Origin: Arcobacter sp. LC1
Lineage (GTDB): Bacteria > Campylobacterota > Campylobacteria > Campylobacterales > Arcobacteraceae
Assembly (NCBI GenBank): GCA_021378565.1
Contig: JAACJU010000003.1
Span: forward strand, 1 to 64,000
DNA: 64,000 nt
Direction of reading: 5' to 3'
The translations under genes were made by a program, and so were the position numbers. How positions within the stretch are numbered: the stretch's first letter is position 1; the number at the start of each line of letters is the position of its first letter. The notes beneath the pieces were generated by a model. It saw only the letters and a program-made list of their open reading frames with translations. It searched no databases and had not been told where the DNA came from. Positions 1 to 8,357 of this stretch are shown piece by piece.

Positions 1-381
1 AACTATGGCTTTTGTATTATATTTTTTACATATTTCAAATACTTTTAATGTGCCCATAACATTGGTATCATAAGTTTCAATTGGGTCTTTATAAGATTTT
101 CTCACAAGAGCTTGAGCAGCTAGGTGAAAAACAATATCAGGTTTGTATTCTTTAAACGTTTTGTCAAGCTTTTCTAAATCTCTAATATCACCTATTATTG
201 AAATAATATCTAAATCTAATAAATCTAAATGATTTGGAGATGTTGGAGCTTGCAATGAATAGCCAATAACTTTAGCACCCATTTTATTTAACCAAAAGCA
301 AAGCCATGAGCCTTTAAAACCAGTATGTCCTGTAACTAAAATAGTTTTATTTTCATATATTTTAGAAAACAAAGAGTGCAT
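1..381 (-). CDS. rfbG: CDP-glucose 4,6-dehydratase, N-terminal part (runs off the window)
   Basis: Reading the minus strand from the ATG at 381 gives 127 open codons to the window edge. The start is MHSLFSKIYENKTILVTGHT, and the GHTGFKGSWL segment is the dinucleotide-binding loop of the short-chain dehydrogenase fold as it appears in CDP-glucose 4,6-dehydratases. HLAAQALVRKSY further in is also typical of RfbG. The enzyme converts CDP-glucose to CDP-4-keto-6-deoxyglucose, the entry to dideoxysugar or heptose-like residues of surface glycans. Its ATG overlaps the rfbF stop (TAATG), so the two are translationally coupled and act in consecutive steps. The catalytic YxxxK lies outside the window, so only the amino-terminal third is seen. 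Confidence 0.9.
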   Translation of the reverse strand, partial: MHSLFSKIYENKTILVTGHTGFKGSWLCFWLNKMGAKVIGYSLQAPTSPNHLDLLDLDIISIIGDIRDLEKLDKTFKEYKPDIVFHLAAQALVRKSYKDPIETYDTNVMGTLKVFEICKKYNTKAIV

Positions 382-1154
382 TACCATACTTTCCAAGGTG
401 CTTTTTTATTTTTCCACATATTTTGTAACTGTTGTTTATCTTTTAGCGTATCCATGCATTTCCAAAAACCATCGTGTTTGAATGTATAAATTTCACCATC
501 TTTTGCTAAGTTTTGAAGTGGGTTTTGCTCAAAAATTGTGCTATCACCTTCTGTAATATAATCAAATACCTTAGCTTCACATACAAAAAAACCTGCATTT
601 ATCCAAGAGCCATCGCCTTTTGGTTTTTCTAGAAAAGTCGAAACTTTATTATTCTTCTCAATATTTAAAGCACCGAATTTTCCTTCTGGCTGAACTGATG
701 TCATAGTCACAGCTTTTCCATGAGATTTGTGAAATTTTAGAAGATCTTCAATGTCAATATTACTAACACCGTCTCCATAAGTTAACATAAAAGGCTCATC
801 GCCTATGAATTTTTGAGCTCTTTTTATTCTTCCTCCTGTCATGCTATCCATGCCAGTATTTAAAAGTGTAATTTTCCAAGGTTCACTAGAATTGTTATGT
901 ACTTCCATTCCACCATTTTTGATATCAATTGTAACATCACTTTGATGGAGAAAATAATTTGTAAAATATTCTTTAATACAATAACCCTTATAGCCAAGCA
1001 AGATTACAAATTCATTAAATCCATATTGAGAATATATTTTCATAATATGCCATAAAATTGGCTTTCCGCCAATCTCAACCATAGGTTTGGGTTTTACATC
1101 GGTTTCTTCGCTTAGTCTTGTACCGTGACCGCCTGCTAATATGACTACTTTCAT
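381..1154 (-). CDS. rfbF: glucose-1-phosphate cytidylyltransferase
   Basis: This 257-residue nucleotidyltransferase makes CDP-glucose from CTP and glucose-1-phosphate. The family signature is at the amino terminus: GGHGTRLSEET at residues 8-18 followed by the PKPMVEIGGKPILWHIM segment. Length agrees with RfbF enzymes (about 255). LTYGDGVSN in the middle is the metal-binding region, and NAGFFVCE matches the sugar-binding part. It feeds the overlapping rfbG product, so the pair makes CDP-4-keto-6-deoxyglucose for lipopolysaccharide or capsule. The ATG has an AGGAAGA ribosome site just upstream. A leader of about 70 bases with a TATAAA-like box near 1217 is possible but weak. Confidence 0.95.
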   Translation of the reverse strand: MKVVILAGGHGTRLSEETDVKPKPMVEIGGKPILWHIMKIYSQYGFNEFVILLGYKGYCIKEYFTNYFLHQSDVTIDIKNGGMEVHNNSSEPWKITLLNTGMDSMTGGRIKRAQKFIGDEPFMLTYGDGVSNIDIEDLLKFHKSHGKAVTMTSVQPEGKFGALNIEKNNKVSTFLEKPKGDGSWINAGFFVCEAKVFDYITEGDSTIFEQNPLQNLAKDGEIYTFKHDGFWKCMDTLKDKQQLQNMWKNKKAPWKVW

Positions 1155-1508
1155 TTATCTTCCTCTTTTTTATTACAAAATCTAATCTCATTTTTTAACA
1201 TATTTACTACTATTTATAATAAACAATTTTTGTTAAGGTATAGTATTCAAAAAATAGGATGCAAGGCTAAATAGCGAAAATATTATATCGACACCTTAAG
1301 CAAAATACAACTAGTTAAACTTAGCTTTACGATATCAAATTTTTGCTTATAAACAAGATATCCAAAGTTGAATAAGAATTATTTATAAATTACTGTGATT
1401 TCTGCTTATAAAATTGTATTTATATAGACCTAAAATTCGAAAATTACAACTTTACATTAATATTTAAATGAATATAAAATAATATTTTTAAAGGATTTTA
1501 AATTTAGA
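1155..1508. other. AT-rich intergenic region between rfbF and the flagellar operon end
   Basis: These 354 bases hold no convincing gene. The part next to rfbF probably carries its promoter on the minus strand (TTATAAATA near 1212-1220). The rest is low-complexity AT sequence with no clear rho-independent terminator after the fliT-like gene, which is unexpected at the end of a long operon. No repeat or RNA gene was recognised. Confidence 0.5.
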
Positions 1509-1790
1509 CTATGAAATTTCTATGAATTTTTTTAATTTTGTAATTTTATCTAATTCTTGTTTAGTTTCGCTCTTACGCTTTTGCATAAATTCTATATTGT
1601 TATAAAATAATTCGCTTAGTTGTTCAAGTTCGTTAGTTTCAAGTTCAAAATCTTGAATTTTTTGCCCAAGACCTAGATAAGTATCTAGCCATCTTTGCAG
1701 TAGTTCAATTCTTAAGTCATTATTTTCTTTTTCTAGGCTTAAGTAAAGAAGTTCATTTAAGGCCCTTAAAGACCAGTCTCTTCTTTCCAT
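1509..1790 (-). CDS. small flagellar protein after fliS, FliT-like position
   Basis: This predicted 93-residue helical protein is rich in Glu, Leu and Lys, with a heptad-like pattern over most of its length and no signal or membrane segment. Its ATG (MERRDWSLRAL) lies inside the last codons of fliS (25-base overlap), implying coupled translation. In C. jejuni a small protein (Cj0550) also follows fliD-fliS, and in enteric bacteria this slot holds fliT, the FliD export chaperone. Position, size and coiled-coil nature make a FliT-type chaperone a reasonable inference, but I see no diagnostic motif and do not assign the name. Confidence 0.75.
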   Translation of the reverse strand: MERRDWSLRALNELLYLSLEKENNDLRIELLQRWLDTYLGLGQKIQDFELETNELEQLSELFYNNIEFMQKRKSETKQELDKITKLKKFIEIS

Positions 1791-2122
1791 GCGCCAATAA
1801 GTCCTCTAGTCACTTTCATTACTTGGTTTACAGCATTAATGTTATCATCAATTCCTGCACTAAATAAAGTTTCAATTTGATATAAATACAAACCATCTAG
1901 ATAATAGGCTATATCGCCACCATCAAAATCTAGGACATTTCTAAGTTCATCAAAAATAGCGATTGATCTATTTATATAATTAAACTTTTCTTCTATATTC
2001 CCCTCTTGCATGGCATTTTTTACAAAGGATAAGTATTTTAACAGACCTTCATATAATTTTAGCACTAAGACATAAGGATCATCAGATATTGCACTTTGCT
2101 GATTGTATGCTTCTAGTCCCAT
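1766..2122 (-). CDS. fliS: flagellin export chaperone FliS
   Basis: FliS is the cytosolic chaperone that binds the carboxyl-terminal tail of flagellin and keeps it unfolded before export. The 118-residue product has the family pattern: AYNQQSAISDDPYVLVLKLYEGLLKYL at the front, INRSIAIFDELRNVLDF in the centre and VTRGLIGAWKEE at the end. The sequence is all-helical and of normal length. The ATG is preceded by GGAGAAG. It lies 61 bases after fliD and overlaps the following helical gene, the usual fliD-fliS grouping. Confidence 0.95.
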   Translation of the reverse strand: MGLEAYNQQSAISDDPYVLVLKLYEGLLKYLSFVKNAMQEGNIEEKFNYINRSIAIFDELRNVLDFDGGDIAYYLDGLYLYQIETLFSAGIDDNINAVNQVMKVTRGLIGAWKEETGL

Positions 2123-2183
2123 TCACTTCTCCAAAACATTTAATATAAACGCTTAAAGTATATCATAAAAGTATTTAAAAACA

Positions 2184-3554
2184 TTATTGCTTTGAAGTAG
2201 ATTGCGCAATCATCATTTGCAAACCGCCAAATGATGATTGCATTCTAGATATTATTGCCGTATAAGCTGCAAATTTTTGTGCCATTGCATTATATTTATC
2301 ATCTAAATGTTTTTGTGCTTTTGTTTTATCTGATTCTAAATCTGTTAACCTTTTGTGCATATTTTTATCATATTGTGTCAAAAGTCCATTTCCAAAACTT
2401 AAGCTATCAATATATGATTTTAGTTTAGTCCCGACACCTTCAGCTTCAGCGACACCAACAAAAAGACTTTTTACATCATCAGGATGCTTTGACAAAGCTT
2501 CTGAAAAAAGCTTTGAATCAAGCTTCATACTTCCATCTTTTTGTATAGAAAAACCATAATTGAATAAAGATAAAGGATTTTTTTTAGGATCTTTACCGTA
2601 AGCTCCAAAAAATATATTTTTAATAGAATCTGTCATTTGTTTAAAAGTATCATTATCACTTAATGGACTGTCTTTATCAAATCTTTCATCTGAAATGAAT
2701 TTTATCAAATCATTATATTGCTCTACTAATTTTTTAGCAGCTGGAACTATTTTATCTGTACTTTTTGAGATTGAAACTGATGATTTTCCAGTAGATACTA
2801 CATTTATTTTTAGTCCGTCAGCCATCTGCATTTGATTACTTGCTAAATCATAAGAAACTCCATTTAAAGTAGCTTTCATATTTTGAGCTGTTACGGTATG
2901 ATTGCCTTTTGTATTAAAACCTAAGCTTGAAGCAGCAGCACCTGAAATAACTAAGGCATTATCTTTGCCTGTTTTAGCACTTGAAATTATTAATTTAAAT
3001 TGCCCAGTTCCAACTTCTTCAACTGAAGCTGTGACATCTGGATCTTGACTAATCTTAGTTGCTAATTCATCATAAGTCAAACCTTTTGTTTTGAAAGTTT
3101 GAGACTTACCATTTACGCTTATAGTAAGTGTATCTGCACCTGGTATTTTAGCAGTTTTAGAAGAAATAATATTACCTTGATAGGCATCTCTAGTAGCAAT
3201 TTGTTTTACATCAATATTTTGAGTACCAGCTTTTAGCAAGGTGGTATCATCAACTGAAAATATTGCAGAGCTTCCTGTACTAGAAGCATTTAGTTGCTTA
3301 AATACATTTGTATTGTCGCCATTATAAAGGTCGAATAATTTTACAGTATCTTGAAAGTCAGATACCTTTTTTTGAATCTCAGTGAAAATATATTCTTCAC
3401 CCTCTTTACCTTTTTCAACAGAAGTGATTTTATCTATTTGCTTAGTTATAGGATCGATTCTTGCTTTTGATTCAGCCTTTTTCAATTTATCAAGTAATGC
3501 TTGACTTAATTCAACAGAGTTTCCTGAGCCTAATCCTAAGATTCCTTGTGCCAT
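2184..3554 (-). CDS. fliD: flagellar filament cap protein FliD (short form)
   Basis: FliD (hook-associated protein 2) forms the cap under which flagellin polymerises. The amino terminus GILGLGSGNSVELSQALLDKLKKAE followed by KARIDPITKQI matches Campylobacter FliD. The carboxyl part has the conserved coiled helix (YDKNMHKRLTDLESDK) that pairs with the amino-terminal helix in the leg domain. At 456 residues it is clearly shorter than the C. jejuni protein, which I recall as about 640, so part of the exposed domain region is absent. Start chosen at MAQGILG with AAAGGAT upstream. It follows flgK by 16 bases and precedes fliS. Confidence 0.92.
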   Translation of the reverse strand: MAQGILGLGSGNSVELSQALLDKLKKAESKARIDPITKQIDKITSVEKGKEGEEYIFTEIQKKVSDFQDTVKLFDLYNGDNTNVFKQLNASSTGSSAIFSVDDTTLLKAGTQNIDVKQIATRDAYQGNIISSKTAKIPGADTLTISVNGKSQTFKTKGLTYDELATKISQDPDVTASVEEVGTGQFKLIISSAKTGKDNALVISGAAASSLGFNTKGNHTVTAQNMKATLNGVSYDLASNQMQMADGLKINVVSTGKSSVSISKSTDKIVPAAKKLVEQYNDLIKFISDERFDKDSPLSDNDTFKQMTDSIKNIFFGAYGKDPKKNPLSLFNYGFSIQKDGSMKLDSKLFSEALSKHPDDVKSLFVGVAEAEGVGTKLKSYIDSLSFGNGLLTQYDKNMHKRLTDLESDKTKAQKHLDDKYNAMAQKFAAYTAIISRMQSSFGGLQMMIAQSTSKQ

Positions 3555-3570
3555 AATTTATCCTTTCTTT

Positions 3571-5412
3571 TTAGGTCATATTTAATAATGTTTTTATCAT
3601 CTGATCCATAGTCGTTATCGTTTTTGCACTCGCCGTGTATGCTGATTGAAATTTAATAAGATTAACCATCTCTTCATCTTTATCAACTTTAGTTAACTTA
3701 TTAAAAGCTAATTGAATAGCGTGAGTAACCTCATCTTGCGTTGTTTTTTGTGAATCATTTGATTCTTTATCAGCTGAAACTTTAACCAAAAGATTTCGGT
3801 AAAATACTGTAAAAGTTGTACCTTTGCTCGTGTTATCCTGAGGTGAGCCATCAAATTGAACATTTTCTTTAAATTGTATGCTAGATAAATAATCCACATC
3901 ATCTTGAGTTAATCCATTGACTGAGTTATTATTAAATTTCAAACTATCAACAGTTGAACCTGAAAAAAATTTTAATTTATGAATAACTCCTCCGCTTGTA
4001 TCTAAATCAGTAGCTTTTTGTCCAGAAATATAAGATCCATCAGGATTTTTTATATAAGTGCTTGTAATATCACTTAAAGCATCTGCTAAGTCATCAAGTT
4101 TGGCTCTATATCCTGATAATAGATTGTTAGGTGCGCTTGTATTTGATACTTCCAAATCAGCTCTAAGCGAACCTTTTATTGGATTGACTATATCATTTGC
4201 GATAGCAAGTTGTGAAATATCTTCAGCTTCTTTAGAAGTTTTTAGATTTCTATTAACTAAAGTTTTAGTCCCAGCCGTAGCATCTTTTACTATCACACTA
4301 ACTTTAAATCTATTAGCTTCTCCACCTTTTGTAGAACGAAGAACCAAGAAATGATCCACAGTATGATCAATATATCTACTTCCATCATGTGCTTTGTTAA
4401 AAGCTCCATTTGTAGCATAAATTCCAGCGCCTGAATTGTTCACTTTTGCCGCTAAAACTCTTATATAATTTTTAGCATCAACTGTACCGCTATCATAAAC
4501 CCCATCACCATCTACATCTATTTTATCAGCTTTGGTAAATTTTTCTCCAAAATTTATAGTGATTTTGGTTTTATCATTATTATTAACCATAATACTTATC
4601 TCATCACCTGTACCAAATCCTCCAGTACCTGTAGTAGTTAGATTATTTAATCCAGATCCGTTTGAATATTTGTAACTTTGAGCTTGTTTTAACTGAACAA
4701 TTCTCAAAGGATGAACGTTTCTGCCATACACAATAGCAGGAGTCCCCTCTATATCTAGGCTATAAGGTGGAGTTTTATGTACAACAATTCCTACAAATTT
4801 TGACAACTTAGCTTCTAGCAAATCTCTTCTATCTAATAAGTCTGTGCCACCTTTTGTCCTACTTTCGAGTTGTTTATTTATATCAGAAATAGAATTTAAA
4901 ATACCATTTATTGCTTCTACGTTATCTTCTACTTTGCCTTCCATTTGTTTTTGCTTAGTTTCTGTGCCACCATATAAATTTTTCAAATCATGTATAATAT
5001 CATTTGATCTATTTTTTAAATCTGTTTTATAAATCTCATTTGCTGGAGCCGCCCTTACATCTTCTAATGATTGAAAAAAATCATTTAAATCTTTAGTTAG
5101 CCCACTACTTTCGGTTTCTTTAAAAGTATTCTCAACATTTGCCATAATGTCTGAACGTTCATCTAAATATCCAGATTTCCCATTTGCTTGGACTAGAGTA
5201 TGATTTAGATACCTATTGGTTACTCTTCTTATACCATCTATGCTTACGCCTCTACCTATGTCATTATTTTTGACATGTTCAAGTTCGCTTAGCTCAACTA
5301 TCCTTCTTTTGTATCCAGGAGTATTCTCATTTGATATGTCATTCATGACATTCTCAACAGACTGTTTTGATGCATTTAATCCCGACAAGGGAATTTGCAA
5401 CGAACCTAACAT
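3571..5412 (-). CDS. flgK: flagellar hook-filament junction protein FlgK
   Basis: FlgK (hook-associated protein 1) joins hook and filament. The 613-residue product has the rod/hook-family amino terminus (LQIPLSGLNASKQSVENVMNDISNENTPGYKR, with the ANxxTPGY-type motif) and the matching carboxyl end (EEMVNLIKFQSAYTASAKTI). The FlgK-specific central block includes LNDFFQSLEDVRAAP. Around residue 300 it contains DKIDVDGDGVYDSG, an Asp-rich loop like a calcium-binding DxDxDG site. Length is normal for Campylobacter FlgK. AAAGGAG precedes the ATG. It lies between flgH and fliD with short gaps. Confidence 0.95.
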   Translation of the reverse strand: MLGSLQIPLSGLNASKQSVENVMNDISNENTPGYKRRIVELSELEHVKNNDIGRGVSIDGIRRVTNRYLNHTLVQANGKSGYLDERSDIMANVENTFKETESSGLTKDLNDFFQSLEDVRAAPANEIYKTDLKNRSNDIIHDLKNLYGGTETKQKQMEGKVEDNVEAINGILNSISDINKQLESRTKGGTDLLDRRDLLEAKLSKFVGIVVHKTPPYSLDIEGTPAIVYGRNVHPLRIVQLKQAQSYKYSNGSGLNNLTTTGTGGFGTGDEISIMVNNNDKTKITINFGEKFTKADKIDVDGDGVYDSGTVDAKNYIRVLAAKVNNSGAGIYATNGAFNKAHDGSRYIDHTVDHFLVLRSTKGGEANRFKVSVIVKDATAGTKTLVNRNLKTSKEAEDISQLAIANDIVNPIKGSLRADLEVSNTSAPNNLLSGYRAKLDDLADALSDITSTYIKNPDGSYISGQKATDLDTSGGVIHKLKFFSGSTVDSLKFNNNSVNGLTQDDVDYLSSIQFKENVQFDGSPQDNTSKGTTFTVFYRNLLVKVSADKESNDSQKTTQDEVTHAIQLAFNKLTKVDKDEEMVNLIKFQSAYTASAKTITTMDQMIKTLLNMT

Positions 5413-5458
5413 AAATACTCCTTTTTCCTTAGTATGGCATTACATTTCTTAGATTAAG

Positions 5459-6172
5459 CTAAAACGGCCAAGCATCTTCTAAAAGTTTAGATCCCCAGCT
5501 TCTTTTTAGGTTATCATCTTCTTCACCTTTTTTAGTTATTTTTATCTTTAACTCAGCAATTTGAGATGAAGGGATGGAATTATCAGGTGAAATATCATAA
5601 GGTCTTATTATCCCGCTAAGAGTCACTTTTTGCTTATCTCCATCAATTAATATCTCTTTTGAGCCTTGAATATAATAATTTCCATTTTCATATGCTTGTT
5701 CTATTACTACTGAGATTTTTGAATTTAGCGTTTCATTAAATTTTTGGTCAGTTTTTCCACTAAAAGCATTATTAGTGTTTGATTTAAAGCCTAGTCCAAC
5801 TTTATTATTTAAATTATTTGCAAATTTATTCATAGGAGATCCAGCTGGAGTACTAGAAGAAAACTTGCCCCCACCTAATTGAGAATTGGAAGTTTTAGTA
5901 GTATCCTTAGAATTCTTTGATTCAGAAATTAAAGACTCTTTGATTTGAACTTGAATAATATCTCCAATTTGAAGATTTTTCTTATCAGCAAACAAAGAAG
6001 TTCCCTCGTTTGAATACAAAGCTCCAGGTTTTTTTCTTCCAAACTTTGCTACTCTAAGAGGTTGAAAATCAGGTTTTTTGAAAACTATTTTTGCACTTCT
6101 ATCAGCGCAAGATGTAAAGAAAAAAGAAGACAAAGAAAATACAAGAGCTAATAAAATGCTACTTTTTACCAT
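5459..6172 (-). CDS. flgH: flagellar L-ring lipoprotein FlgH
   Basis: FlgH forms the outer-membrane L-ring around the flagellar rod. The 237-residue protein begins with a lipoprotein signal peptide whose FTSC lipobox puts the lipidated cysteine at residue 22. Downstream come GTSLFADKKNLQIGDIIQVQI (the LFxDxRAxxVGDIxTVxI-like block), and NGNYYIQGSKEILIDGDKQ followed by LSGIIRPYDI, both characteristic of FlgH. Size matches C. jejuni FlgH (about 232). The ATG lies 14 bases inside the end of the preceding basic-protein gene, so the two are coupled. The partner P-ring gene flgI is divergent at 9914. Confidence 0.96.
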   Translation of the reverse strand: MVKSSILLALVFSLSSFFFTSCADRSAKIVFKKPDFQPLRVAKFGRKKPGALYSNEGTSLFADKKNLQIGDIIQVQIKESLISESKNSKDTTKTSNSQLGGGKFSSSTPAGSPMNKFANNLNNKVGLGFKSNTNNAFSGKTDQKFNETLNSKISVVIEQAYENGNYYIQGSKEILIDGDKQKVTLSGIIRPYDISPDNSIPSSQIAELKIKITKKGEEDDNLKRSWGSKLLEDAWPF

Positions 6173-6671
6173 GCTTATCTTCTACCATCTTTTTTAAATC
6201 TACAGCAATTTGAATATTGTTTATTGTGCTCCTTATTAAAGCTAGGGCTCCATATCTAATCATCAAAGGTTTGATATTTGCCCTTGGATCGCATATTATC
6301 AATAAACGATTATCAAAAATTTTTACTTTTTGTATATATTTTTGTCCCACTAAGCTAACGGCTGTCTTAGCTTCAGCATAAATAAGATCTTCTGTTTTAT
6401 TTCTTCTTTTTCTTGCTTTTATTATTCTTCTTACTCTTCTTGCTTTTTTAACTACTTTCGCTTTTTTAACTTTTCTTATTTTTCTTATTTTTATTACTTT
6501 TTTTGGAATTGGCACTTTTTTTATGATAATTTTATCTTCATGTTTTGTTTTTGGAAGCTTTTTTGCTCCCATATGTTCATAATAAGCAACAAAGCCCGAA
6601 AGCAGGACGACAAGCGTCAATAACATTGCTCTTTTTGATCTAAAACCTTTTCTCTTGACTGAAATTATCAT
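6159..6671 (-). CDS. basic single-pass membrane protein of the flagellar operon, unknown
   Basis: I do not recognise this 170-residue protein. It has a short positively charged amino end, one hydrophobic segment (residues about 15-31, AMLLTLVVLLSGFVAYY), and then an exceptionally Lys/Arg-rich stretch from about 40 to 92 with almost no acidic residues. The last 75 residues look like a small alpha/beta domain (QKYIQKVKIFDNRLLIICD, then ALIRSTINNIQIAVDL). By the positive-inside rule the basic part could be cytosolic, but an N-in topology would place it in the periplasm; topology is unresolved. It sits between fliL and flgH with an 8-base gap and a 14-base overlap, so a flagellar or envelope role is inferred. 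Confidence 0.8.
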   Translation of the reverse strand: MIISVKRKGFRSKRAMLLTLVVLLSGFVAYYEHMGAKKLPKTKHEDKIIIKKVPIPKKVIKIRKIRKVKKAKVVKKARRVRRIIKARKRRNKTEDLIYAEAKTAVSLVGQKYIQKVKIFDNRLLIICDPRANIKPLMIRYGALALIRSTINNIQIAVDLKKMVEDKHGKK

Positions 6672-6678
6672 CTTTGTC

Positions 6679-7206
6679 CTATTTTATTACAAAAATTGTA
6701 AAATAAATTTCTTTTATTGAATTACTTTGAACATTTTGCCCATTTTCATTGGAACCATTCAAGACTTTGTTTATATCTTGAATTAAATCTTCTTTTAATA
6801 ATTCTTTTCCTCCAACAGTTAAAAGCTCTTCTGAACTTCGTGAACTAATTTCTCTTATAACTGTATCGATTATTTCAGGCTTATTATTTTTTACCATGCT
6901 AGCAAAACTAGGTTCTGTACTTTGCATTGTAAAAGATAGCTTCATAAGCTTTGCTCTTCCTTGAGCATCTGTAATATTTAGAACCAAATCATTAATAGCA
7001 GCTTGAAATTTTTGATAAGATTTTACAGGTGCCTTTGCAGTACTACCTGCAGCTTTTTGTGGACTAAAATCACCCTTTGAATAAAGCATATATCCACCAA
7101 CACCGACAAAGGCTAATATTATTATAAGGAACAATACTAAAATTATTAAAACCTTACTTCCTCCACCTGAATTTTGAGGTCTTCTGTCTTCATTATCTTC
7201 TGCCAT
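6679..7206 (-). CDS. fliL: flagellar basal body-associated protein FliL
   Basis: FliL is an inner-membrane protein around the stator that tunes torque. The 175-residue product has a short hydrophilic cytosolic start, one transmembrane helix (residues about 20-42) and a periplasmic domain with the FliL pattern: YQKFQAAINDLVLNITDAQG, KLMKLSFTMQST, then PEIIDTVIREISSRSSEELL and a terminal SIKEIYFTIFVIK. The stomatin-like fold is consistent with this arrangement. It follows the motE-like gene by 12 bases. Length fits the family. Confidence 0.93.
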   Translation of the reverse strand: MAEDNEDRRPQNSGGGSKVLIILVLFLIIILAFVGVGGYMLYSKGDFSPQKAAGSTAKAPVKSYQKFQAAINDLVLNITDAQGRAKLMKLSFTMQSTEPSFASMVKNNKPEIIDTVIREISSRSSEELLTVGGKELLKEDLIQDINKVLNGSNENGQNVQSNSIKEIYFTIFVIK

Positions 7207-7218
7207 TTTATCTCTCCT

Positions 7219-7686
7219 TTAGTCTATTTTGTAAATTCTTAGCATTTGGGTTAACTGTGCTGCATTATTTACATCTAAGTATTTCATTATAGCAGTTATT
7301 TGTTTATCTTTTAGTTTAATTAGTATTGCAAATACACTTTTTAGTTTATTTTCTTTTATCATTTTATCAAAAATCTTAGCGGCAACTTTTGGTGACATTT
7401 TATTATAGATATCTGATGTTTTACTTTTTATTTTACCAGCTATTTGTTTTAATAACTTTTTATCTTCATTTCTCATATTTTGAATAGCTTTTTTATCTTT
7501 TTGAATTCTAAGCAATAAGTCTTCAAGTTGCTTTTGCTTTTTTTTATATTCTTTATCTTTTTTCGTATAAAAAGCATTTAAATCTTTTTTTAGATCTTGT
7601 ATTTCTTGTTTTTGTTTTACATAACTTGTATTATCAAAACCTAGAACAAAAGTAAAAGCTATACAAAGTAAAAAAAATTTTAACAA
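7219..7686 (-). CDS. MotE-like periplasmic flagellar protein
   Basis: The 155-residue product has a Sec-type signal peptide (MLKFFLLCIAFTFVLGF), a long Lys/Glu coiled coil (residues about 25-95) and a carboxyl domain with NKMSPKVAAKIFDKM and AILIKLKDKQITAIMKYLD. This MgtE-N/FliG-like repeat is the hallmark of MotE, a periplasmic protein involved in assembly of the motility apparatus in several bacteria. In C. jejuni the Cj1496c-Cj1497c pair has the same domain pairing with a FliJ-like gene, as here. Its start overlaps the fliJ-like stop by 7 bases. The fit to MotE is by domain plan, not exact sequence recall. Confidence 0.85.
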   Translation of the reverse strand: MLKFFLLCIAFTFVLGFDNTSYVKQKQEIQDLKKDLNAFYTKKDKEYKKKQKQLEDLLLRIQKDKKAIQNMRNEDKKLLKQIAGKIKSKTSDIYNKMSPKVAAKIFDKMIKENKLKSVFAILIKLKDKQITAIMKYLDVNNAAQLTQMLRIYKID

Positions 7687-8093
7687 ATTCTAGCCTTGTG
7701 ATACTTGCTTTGCATATACTCATCAGCAAATTCCTCATCAGTTTTTATCATTTTTTGCATTTTTTCTTGCACTTGCAAATCAACTAGATATGAATATTTT
7801 TCTTTTTCTTGTTGCAAATATTTAATCTCATCTTCAACATTCTCGACTAAATCGTTTAGGTCTAGTTTTTCATGGAACAAATTTTCTTCTAAATCTCTTA
7901 AATGATTTTTATGAATTTGTAAAACCATAAAATCACTCATCATTCCAAATTTATCTACTGAAACTGTATTTATTTCATTCTCAATTTCATCAATTTTATC
8001 TTCAATATCTGAGATTTGTATAAGTAAACGGCTTTTTTCTAAAATTTTTAAATCTCTTTGACTTTTTCTTAATTTATATAACTTTTCTACCAT
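7680..8093 (-). CDS. FliJ-like flagellar export coiled-coil protein
   Basis: This is a soluble, almost entirely coiled-coil protein of about 137 residues, charged throughout (ISDIEDKIDEIENEINTV, LVENVEDEIKYLQQEKEKY). FliJ-family proteins sit in the central pore of the flagellar ATPase and recycle chaperones. C. jejuni Cj1497c and H. pylori HP0256 are diverged FliJ homologues next to a MotE-like gene, matching the neighbour here. I place the start at the ATG at 8093 (MVEKLYKLRKSQ), 2 bases after fliQ ends; an upstream in-frame ATG at 8126 would overlap fliQ by 31 bases and adds residues unlike the family. Confidence 0.82.
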   Translation of the reverse strand: MVEKLYKLRKSQRDLKILEKSRLLIQISDIEDKIDEIENEINTVSVDKFGMMSDFMVLQIHKNHLRDLEENLFHEKLDLNDLVENVEDEIKYLQQEKEKYSYLVDLQVQEKMQKMIKTDEEFADEYMQSKYHKARIC

Positions 8094-8095
8094 AA

Positions 8096-8356
8096 TTAAT
8101 GTCCAAAACTCAAAATCAATCCCCAAAGACCTCTAGTATATCCCTCAACTTGATCACCAATCCAAGGCAAGGATATTAAAATAAAGGCTGAAACTAATAC
8201 CATTTTTGGTACAAAAGATAAAGAAGCATCAGATACTTGCGTTACAGCTTGAAAAATACTAATTACAAGCCCAATAACCAAACTAACTAGCAAAGATGGC
8301 AAGCCTAAAAGTAAAATTATTTTTACTGTTTGTTGTGAAATCGCCATTAAGTCCAT
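8096..8356 (-). CDS. fliQ: flagellar type III export apparatus protein FliQ
   Basis: FliQ is one of the FliP-FliQ-FliR subunits that build the export gate at the base of the flagellum. The 86-residue product consists of two hydrophobic helices (about residues 13-36 and 49-70) with the family sequence LVIGLVISIFQAVTQVSDASLSFVPKM between them. Length and hydropathy fit FliQ exactly. It starts 1 base after the acidic-protein stop, so it is co-translated with it. fliP and fliR are not in this window. Confidence 0.97.
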   Translation of the reverse strand: MDLMAISQQTVKIILLLGLPSLLVSLVIGLVISIFQAVTQVSDASLSFVPKMVLVSAFILISLPWIGDQVEGYTRGLWGLILSFGH

Positions 8357-8357
8357 A

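Noticed and set aside
4058-5452. Several plus-strand frames of 60-98 codons opposite flgK
   Set aside because: Ser/Phe/Leu-rich shadows over a conserved coding region.
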